A DNA stretch of 12,354 nt from JBBKXJ01 sp037969395 (GTDB lineage Bacteria > Pseudomonadota > Gammaproteobacteria > Pseudomonadales > JAUIET01), in contig JBBKXJ010000043.1 in assembly GCA_037969395.1 (NCBI GenBank), positions 1 to 12,354 of the forward strand, written 5' to 3'. This document shows positions 7,701 through 12,354 of this stretch, piece by piece (the stretch's first letter is position 1; every line of letters begins with the position of its first letter). A model generated the notes under the pieces. That model was given only the letters and a program-made list of their open reading frames with translations, ran no database searches and was not told the DNA's origin. The position numbers were made by a program, and so were the translations under genes.

Positions 7701-7843
7701 AAGTCTATGCCACGCTGGACCGCCACACCGAAGCCATGCAATTGCTGACCCATGCGCGGCAAGCCTTTAGCGCGATGGATATGCGCTGGCACGACGCCCG
7801 CGCTGAAGAGCTGGCGCAGCGGCTGCGGCTAACTACTCATTAA
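4730..7843 (+). CDS. Cyclase-homology / AAA ATPase / TPR signalling protein
   Basis: A 1037-residue protein starting at GTG 4730, with an AGGGGG site 11 bases upstream. Residues about 20-200 are a class III nucleotidyl-cyclase homology domain: VTVLFSDLSASS with metal Asp D29, CHGDGVLAVFG with metal Asp D73, then GPAANTAAAL. Residues about 220-480 are a STAND-like P-loop ATPase: FFGRTAEL, Walker A GAAGLGKS (K256), Walker B LIIDDWQWAD (D375/D376). FKHGITRDAIYELV near 556-569 is the arm typical of these ATPases before their repeats. From about 595 to the end are TPR-like helical pairs, clearest at 695-770. Proteins of this architecture are soluble signalling proteins, mostly of unknown input. 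The cyclase domain departs from canonical enzymes: Q69, K143 and A154 stand where the adenine-binding Lys, Asp/Thr and the transition-state Arg are expected, while N150 is kept. Catalysis is therefore doubtful. The gene ends overlapping the DyP-P450 gene. Confidence 0.88.
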   Translation: MITHDVRRAEIKPAIAIGGRHHVTVLFSDLSASSRLAQAVEPEVNIYIIDSIIAKAVEVIGKHGGVVNQCHGDGVLAVFGFPKIQEDDVRRATEAALELHRVVAKLTFDGLGVPAWFSPSMHSGIDSGLVIIGDGDWIQGQYKVSGPAANTAAALSGIATADEIIASASTLRGVLPFFSTREHAPLALKDKGCNIAAYNVLARSTVSTRFEARAQRGLTAFFGRTAELGSLEQALQQASEGKLQIVNIVGAAGLGKSRIVEEFLRRTQVQCRVYRSYCEHYGGVAPLQPFLQMLRQVFKLDDVMSTQDSQQLLLARLAALDEQLVAHQDTLLRMLSLHSATDDAPARLAEPDMAGALIALFATLAQQRPLVLIIDDWQWADEASRQVIGSIIRALPGSPILLVPASRELETRVPAMAAAKVVQLEPFNELESARKIRALLPHSLDAGIARIQQQSGGNALFIEELCDSSAKQALEGGTNVGSNHIPKWLFGLIETRVQQLPEDQARLVRIAAVIGNVVPFWLLERISGYQQQDAIFRQLADNDVMTAGEIKGTLRFKHGITRDAIYELVGQPNKRQLHLQIAQTLKAYYSLARRPEQYETLAYHYAGGGDYARAFCYAKRAGEKAMAASFLGNARSQYLAALDALAMLSQTVKVRRLWIEVSLRWALACIYAPARDQLQILQRTADFARALDDQNGLAHAHYWLGYIHYGLGDQMDAIHHCQQALAIAEKLDNSRLGAQLLKTLGQSFAAAGDYPQALQYLDRAMTAKDRRHSSKSGIPVGSVYAMACKGFVIGDSGNFNAAHECIQWALDAAGGAGHVIEASVLVLRGTLLLWQGRWQEAIEDTMRTQSIAERVSAPYTFSMSRAVGGYARWKLEGATDGIESLRSAAEWLDARETRLFISLPYGWLADALAAAGEDQEAFEYGQRALARAGDRDRAGEAMACRALARVSARSLGTEWPAPEQYLQMALQSAQARGSRHEEAVIHLHQAEVYATLDRHTEAMQLLTHARQAFSAMDMRWHDARAEELAQRLRLTTH

Positions 7844-10800
7844 GCAACAGGTTAAGCGCGCCAATGGGCCGCAATGTACCCTCAAGCTCGAACAGCGCGC
7901 TGATAATTCCCAACATTGCTCCGAAGGCCATGCTCTGGCCCGGGCAGGCGTGTGCGGTAGCCTGACTGGAATGCTTGCCACAGCGCTCTTCATAGTTGCC
8001 GCCGAACAATAACCGGGTTGCGTCAGTATCATTAGCGACCGACTTTTCAAGTTGCTGCATTGCGGCCGACACCACGCCCAACACCACGCGCTCACCGGGT
8101 TTAACAACCACATTGCCCAGTTTGACTTCCTTAACCGCGGTTCGATGTGGCAGCGATGGCGAGGGGCGCTCTTGCATGGCGCGTATCAGCGGCGACTTGA
8201 GTACTTCGCTGGCATGGCTATAGCCGTCACTTGTTTGCCCTGCATGCTGCTGCGATTGTTTCTGCTGTGGTTGCAAATAGGCTTGCTGATGACGCCAGAA
8301 TTCTTCGCTATCAATCCATGTGTACAGAGCCGACAGTAGACTGCCCGTGGTGGGCGAAACAAAGCCTACCGCAACCCCTCCAATGTTGCGAGTAATGTCT
8401 TCGACCGAAACGCCCTCGTCATGCAGTTTACTTGCCAGCGTGTTTTCCGGGAGCGATTCCTGATCTATGGCATTGGCTACATATTTTTTTATTTCAGCAC
8501 GCATCGCCTGGCCGCGCTCCTGCGCCCTGGCTTCGACAAACGGCGTCGGGTTAGGATAAAACACGTAGGTAGCCACCATCTGAAAATCTTCCGGGCAATT
8601 TGGCCTGGCGCCAGAATCACCACCGATTTGCACGCTGCCGTCATCCGGCAAACCAAACCATTGTGCCGCAAGCTGACCCAGCACATCTTTAACAAGCTCT
8701 TTCAGCTTTATCTCACCCTGGCGAGTACTTTCTCCCAGCAGGTGTTTGGCAAGCCATGCTTCCGTTTGCTCGCTAGCATCTGCAAATGCCCTCTGCGGGC
8801 AGAACTCAGCAATCCAGGGGTTAATCGACTTTGATTCGTGCTGATACCGAGATTCATGGTTCGGCGCTACTGGTTGCATCGCGCTGACATAATCTTCAGT
8901 TTGATGGTAAGGGCATTGCTTGCTTGTTTGCTGCTCTGTTTGAGAATCTCTCTCTATCGACTGCGGTTTAGCATCTATACCAAGATAGAGTAAGCCGGTC
9001 GATTGTTCCATGCGAGGGGCGAACGCGCGCACTGAATAGACCTCGCCTTGATCACGCATAGCCTGCATGACTAATGTCTCATCAGCTACCAACACACCGT
9101 AGGGGGTGCGCAATGCGCCCCCCTGCGCGCGAATCACTGCCCAGACATCTTCTGCATAACGACGGGCGCTGCGGTCTTCGAGTAATTTTTTCCAGCGAAG
9201 CTTACCGTCGGCAGGTGATTCTATTGAATCAAGTAATAGGAACTTATTGATCAGTTCCTCACCGCGCTGCAAATTGGCTTGAGGATAAGGTTTGGCGCTG
9301 ACGTCATTCTCACATAACTTTTGCAGCGCGCCGATGGAAGGAACGAACATATACATACCCCACTCAAGCTTAACGAACGGTTTTTCGCCAAGGTTATAGC
9401 GCAGCACCTTGTTGTTGTGGACGAAACTCATCGCCCGTTCATGCCCTGGACCGGCAACGCCTAATAAGGGGTCGCTGTGCGCGCTCAGTACGCCGGTACT
9501 ATTGCCGCCGCTTATCCAGCGCTGGATAACTTCAAATTGTTGCGCGATATTGGCGTTATAGGCCATAAACATTAGCCCACGGTCGGCTTCGGGGTCTTCC
9601 TCATAACGCGGCCCGTAGGCAAAGCCGCGGCGCATAATGCGCGGTACCGGCTCGCCATTTAGCTGTGCAGTGCGCGGATTGGTGCGCCTGATATGCGCGT
9701 GAAAAGGGCATTTAAGCCCTTCATCATCAGCGGCGAAATTGAAGTTATTATCGTCGGCACAGGTCTGTGCTTTAGCTTTGACAATTGGCGTGCCATCGAC
9801 GTTTCTACCGACTATTTTGGCCGCCAGCTCCTCGCGACCAATTTCCTCGCCGTGACTGTCGAGAAACTTCTCAAACTCTGCTACGTCCTGCGAAAGTTTG
9901 CGCACCACCAGAAAGCTACTATTGTGCAGAATGGGATCCTGAGTATCCTCAATGAGGTCGTTATGGTCATTCGCGTGGCCGAGCAGAACCTCTCCAAGGG
10001 CAACGCGATCCACATCGTCATGGCCAGCATCCGGTTTGGGCTGGCTCAGACCGTCACGAAAACCGAAATGCTCGTGTACGTTGCCGTCGAGCAGTTTGCG
10101 CCGCAGCGGTTCTACCGCGAGCAATTGACCGCCCGCTGACTCAACCTGTTGTGCCAGTTCTGCGACCTTTTGATACAGGGGATGTTCTGCACTCCAGCTC
10201 CACTTGTCAGCGTCTTGCTTGACGTTAGCTTTTTGCAATTGGATGACCAGGTCTACCGATGACAGGGGTACGGTGCCGCCCGCCGCAGCATCCAGCGGCC
10301 AATTGGCCCGCGGTAATTTCCATTTTGATGGATGGTTAGCACCGATATCGCCCAGCAGGCTGGCCCGTGCCTGCATTCCCTCACGAAACTCTTTAGGAAA
10401 CTTGACCAGCTCGTCGTCACCAAGACCGAGAGCTTTTAGGCCGTTGTAGGTCAAAGCAACGTTTAAGGTGGCACTGGCATGGGTGGTCGCGCCCTTCGTT
10501 ACCTGCGGCTGCAAACCTTGCAAAATGGTGCGAGCAGACGCAGGCGATCCCAAGCGCAGCAACAACAAACAACCGTGAGTTATGTTCTTGTAATCGGTAA
10601 GAATGTTGCCCTGAATTTCTTCATGCGGCGCGCCCATGGATTGGGCATCGGGTAAGCTGCTTGCCGCCGGGCATGTTTTACTTTCTGCGCAGACTATCTC
10701 CTCGTACCAGACTAGCTCACTTTCGTAGCGGTCTAGTAAGCGCTGCTCGCCACGAACCCAGCCGGTATCGAAACCGGGCAGCATGGTCCTCACTAAATCG

Positions 10801-11762
10801 TGAAAACAGGCGCGGTCGCGTTTAGCTTCCTGCGCCGTTGTAGCGAGTTCCGCCGCCTCAGCGGCAGCGCAATCGCATACCGGAGGTAGCGTTGGCTCTG
10901 GAAAATAGCCATCCAGCCGGTACATAAATGAAATCGTTTGCATTGCTTGTTTTGCACTGCGTGACTTAATTTCCTGACTCAGCTCCGGAGCCGTATCATG
11001 CGGCGCTTTAATATGCAGCTTTGCCGCAGCCAAATCACGGGCAACAGGACAAACTTCAGCGCGTTGTTGCTGTTCCAGTTGTTTGAGGAAGCGATTGTCA
11101 TTCACCGTTAGACCCGTAACCGATGCCGCCAGGGTTTCGACCGCCACTTGGTGGCGGCGAACAAAATCGGTAAAGGCCGCATAGCCCTGATCACCGTCGT
11201 AGCCCGTGCAATGACACAAAATCGCATTCAGCACTGGCCCGCCATCGCCAACAAGCTTGCGGATATACGGCTCCAGCGCCTGATCAAACACCACCGACAT
11301 TAACATCTTGCGATCGTTGTCGAAGATGGTCCAGCTAACGTGATGGATGGTCTCCAGGTGTTCGATAGGTCCTGGAAAGATGCTGTCTTCATCCCGCTCA
11401 GTGCGCTCTTTACGCAGCCCACTCAAGGTTCGCAGTAGCAATCTGAGCCGCGTGGCATGCGTCATGGTGTCGCGAATATTAATCAGGCCGGGCTTAAGAT
11501 CGGCAATTACCGTCAACTCCACCGTGCCGGCCAGATGTTGACTGGTTGCCTCATCGCGAATAGGGAATTTGGCGCGGCTACCAGAACTACTGCCGTTGTT
11601 GCCACCGCTGCTGGGGGGCATGATAGCCGGCGACTGCCCGGCAAACCTGGTTGACAGCGTGTTGCGCCGCCTGGCTGACGAATCCCCCGCGTTGGTGCAA
11701 GATTCAGGTTGCTCGCCTGCTGGCGATTCTGATTCGTTACGGTCGGCGACGATATCATCCAT
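7833..11762 (-). CDS. DyP-type peroxidase / cytochrome P450 fusion with an extra N-terminal domain
   Basis: A 1309-residue fusion with no signal peptide seen. Residues 1-75 are polar and Ser/Gly-rich, probably disordered. Residues about 78-205 form a ferredoxin-like domain (LTVIADLKPG, HHVSWTIFDND, ILCHCTGYDG) like those found ahead of some peroxidases. Residues about 380-850 are a DyP-type heme peroxidase: IQGNIL opening, the GxxDG motif GFRDG with catalytic D570, the proximal-ligand motif AHIRRTNPR with H690, and RRGFAYG near 711-717. Residues about 858-1309 are a cytochrome P450: LRTPYGVLVAD near its start and the heme-thiolate motif HACPGQSMA with C1273. The P450 has RAMQ (1194-1197) where ExxR is expected, and VSPTT (1135-1139) where the I helix normally has an acid-alcohol pair. 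Polar and Gln-rich insertions lie near 925-980 and 1160-1186. The ATG at 11762 has GAGGGG (11771-11776) upstream. It probably handles peroxide or organic hydroperoxides; the substrate is unknown. Confidence 0.92.
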   Translation of the reverse strand: MDDIVADRNESESPAGEQPESCTNAGDSSARRRNTLSTRFAGQSPAIMPPSSGGNNGSSSGSRAKFPIRDEATSQHLAGTVELTVIADLKPGLINIRDTMTHATRLRLLLRTLSGLRKERTERDEDSIFPGPIEHLETIHHVSWTIFDNDRKMLMSVVFDQALEPYIRKLVGDGGPVLNAILCHCTGYDGDQGYAAFTDFVRRHQVAVETLAASVTGLTVNDNRFLKQLEQQQRAEVCPVARDLAAAKLHIKAPHDTAPELSQEIKSRSAKQAMQTISFMYRLDGYFPEPTLPPVCDCAAAEAAELATTAQEAKRDRACFHDLVRTMLPGFDTGWVRGEQRLLDRYESELVWYEEIVCAESKTCPAASSLPDAQSMGAPHEEIQGNILTDYKNITHGCLLLLRLGSPASARTILQGLQPQVTKGATTHASATLNVALTYNGLKALGLGDDELVKFPKEFREGMQARASLLGDIGANHPSKWKLPRANWPLDAAAGGTVPLSSVDLVIQLQKANVKQDADKWSWSAEHPLYQKVAELAQQVESAGGQLLAVEPLRRKLLDGNVHEHFGFRDGLSQPKPDAGHDDVDRVALGEVLLGHANDHNDLIEDTQDPILHNSSFLVVRKLSQDVAEFEKFLDSHGEEIGREELAAKIVGRNVDGTPIVKAKAQTCADDNNFNFAADDEGLKCPFHAHIRRTNPRTAQLNGEPVPRIMRRGFAYGPRYEEDPEADRGLMFMAYNANIAQQFEVIQRWISGGNSTGVLSAHSDPLLGVAGPGHERAMSFVHNNKVLRYNLGEKPFVKLEWGMYMFVPSIGALQKLCENDVSAKPYPQANLQRGEELINKFLLLDSIESPADGKLRWKKLLEDRSARRYAEDVWAVIRAQGGALRTPYGVLVADETLVMQAMRDQGEVYSVRAFAPRMEQSTGLLYLGIDAKPQSIERDSQTEQQTSKQCPYHQTEDYVSAMQPVAPNHESRYQHESKSINPWIAEFCPQRAFADASEQTEAWLAKHLLGESTRQGEIKLKELVKDVLGQLAAQWFGLPDDGSVQIGGDSGARPNCPEDFQMVATYVFYPNPTPFVEARAQERGQAMRAEIKKYVANAIDQESLPENTLASKLHDEGVSVEDITRNIGGVAVGFVSPTTGSLLSALYTWIDSEEFWRHQQAYLQPQQKQSQQHAGQTSDGYSHASEVLKSPLIRAMQERPSPSLPHRTAVKEVKLGNVVVKPGERVVLGVVSAAMQQLEKSVANDTDATRLLFGGNYEERCGKHSSQATAHACPGQSMAFGAMLGIISALFELEGTLRPIGALNLLLNE

Positions 11763-11810
11763 TTTGCAATCCCCTCATTCCCTGCTAGTGGTTGTGCTTA
11801 TGAGCAGCAT

Positions 11811-11831
11811 GCATCAGTACTGCCATGATGC
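11811..11831. repeat. Inverted repeat upstream of the DyP-P450 gene
   Basis: GCATCA (11811-11816) and TGATGC (11826-11831) are perfect complements around a 9-base centre. They lie about 50-70 bases upstream of the DyP-P450 ATG, where an operator or a leader hairpin could sit. No convincing -35/-10 pair was found nearby, so the promoter position remains open. Confidence 0.35.
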
Positions 11832-11934
11832 GCCTGAGAATCTCATGCGCGGTATTGAAGCGTTCGACAAGGCCAGTATTTCGCATTTCCGCGGCGGATA
11901 TTAGGAACGACTTAACCGGGAAAGTGTGATTTAT

Positions 11935-11952
11935 TACCCGAGTGTTGGGGTA
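11935..11952. terminator. Weak stem-loop just after the small hypothetical gene
   Basis: TACCC (11935-11939) and GGGTA (11948-11952) pair around an 8-base loop, directly downstream of the minus-strand stop at 11962. On that strand the hairpin is followed by AATAAATCAC, not a run of T, so termination would be weak at best. Confidence 0.25.
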
Positions 11953-11961
11953 GCGCGGCGG

Positions 11962-12297
11962 CTAGGTGCCTGATGAACAAGTGCTGGCCAGACCAGCCGC
12001 CTGTTCGCGCGTATAGAATACGCCGGCGCGAGCGAAACCAGAGACGATACTGGCTTTAACTGCAGTCACTTTTCCAGAGCGATCCTGTTGAACGATCCAA
12101 TCTTTTGGCAGGCCATCCAATATATGCAGAGGCGCCGGCTTCCCGTTTGAGAATCTGGCGATCGCTGTCTTATGGGATATGCTGTCATGAAAGGCTGGAA
12201 CGAATCCCAGACTACGATTCTCCTGGCTGCGTGCCCCTGTGCCTATATAGGCCAGATTCTCTTGCCGCAGTACTTTACTGGAAAGTCCTTGTGTCAT
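11962..12297 (-). CDS. Conserved-looking hypothetical protein
   Basis: A 111-residue soluble protein with no membrane segment and no motif I can name. The core reads as a compact domain: RSLGFVPAFHDS, then ARFSNGKPAPLHILDGLPKD, then GKVTAVKASIVSGFARAGVF and YTREQAA near the end. I have the impression of having seen similar short proteins in proteobacterial accessory DNA without a function, but this is recollection, not a search. The start at ATG 12297 is supported by GGGAGA about 7 bases upstream. The stop is TAG at 11962-11964. It lies upstream of the DyP-P450 gene on the same strand with a gap of 199 bases, so cotranscription is possible but not evident. No function is proposed. Confidence 0.65.
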   Translation of the reverse strand: MTQGLSSKVLRQENLAYIGTGARSQENRSLGFVPAFHDSISHKTAIARFSNGKPAPLHILDGLPKDWIVQQDRSGKVTAVKASIVSGFARAGVFYTREQAAGLASTCSSGT

Positions 12298-12354
12298 ATC
12301 CGTTCTCCCTACCTCTATTGTCCAACTTCCGTTTTCTAACTACTGCGTGATTAT

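Noticed and set aside
9693..10139. Plus-strand open frame of 148 codons with hydrophobic stretches
   Set aside because: It lies opposite the DyP catalytic motifs GFRDG and AHIRRTNPR, so it is a shadow of the fusion gene.
11569..11904. Plus-strand open frame running from the DyP-P450 N-terminus into the upstream gap
   Set aside because: It mostly mirrors the disordered N-terminal coding region, with no domain and no supporting start site.

Overview
The window looks like chromosomal DNA of a Gram-negative bacterium, probably a gammaproteobacterium. The basis is indirect: Shine-Dalgarno-led genes, sigma70-like promoter hexamers, a Tat signal peptide, and a MAPEG/YCII/PucR-type gene set. No rRNA, tRNA, CRISPR array, intact insertion sequence or phage gene was seen.

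Left part (1-3015). The window opens inside a gene whose visible end carries a Clp N-terminal (Clp_N) type repeat. About 420 bases follow with no intact gene. Three genes then lie on the minus strand. In transcription order they are a small YCII/DGPF-type protein, a MAPEG-family membrane protein cut short by an in-frame TGA just before its last membrane helix, and a class V aminotransferase-fold PLP enzyme with a twin-arginine signal peptide. Divergent from them is a PucR/CdaR-type regulator (3180-4475). The shared upstream region holds nested inverted repeats and a repeated GGTATAC word, so the regulator may control itself and the minus-strand genes.

Middle (4476-7843). A 1037-residue protein joins a class III nucleotidyl-cyclase-like domain, a STAND-like AAA ATPase and TPR repeats. 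Its promoter is readable, and a perfect 9-bp inverted repeat brackets the -10 box. The cyclase domain keeps both metal-binding aspartates and the transition-state asparagine but appears to have lost the adenine-site lysine and aspartate and the transition-state arginine. It may be a sensor-like pseudo-cyclase.

Right part (7833-12297). The most striking gene is a 1309-residue minus-strand fusion. It has a disordered N-terminus, an extra ferredoxin-like domain, a complete DyP-type heme peroxidase and a cytochrome P450. The P450 keeps its heme cysteine but lacks a normal ExxR motif and the I-helix acid-alcohol pair. The arrangement recalls fungal Ppo enzymes (heme peroxidase/dioxygenase plus P450) built from a different peroxidase family, and suggests a peroxide- or hydroperoxide-using tandem enzyme. 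Its 3' end overlaps the cyclase/ATPase gene by 11 bases in convergent orientation. A small conserved-looking hypothetical gene lies upstream on the same strand.

Taken together, the region could be an oxidative or lipid-peroxide metabolism island: a fused two-heme enzyme, a MAPEG membrane protein (a family that includes glutathione-dependent lipid-hydroperoxide enzymes), a periplasmic PLP enzyme and two large regulatory proteins. This functional link is inference from proximity only.
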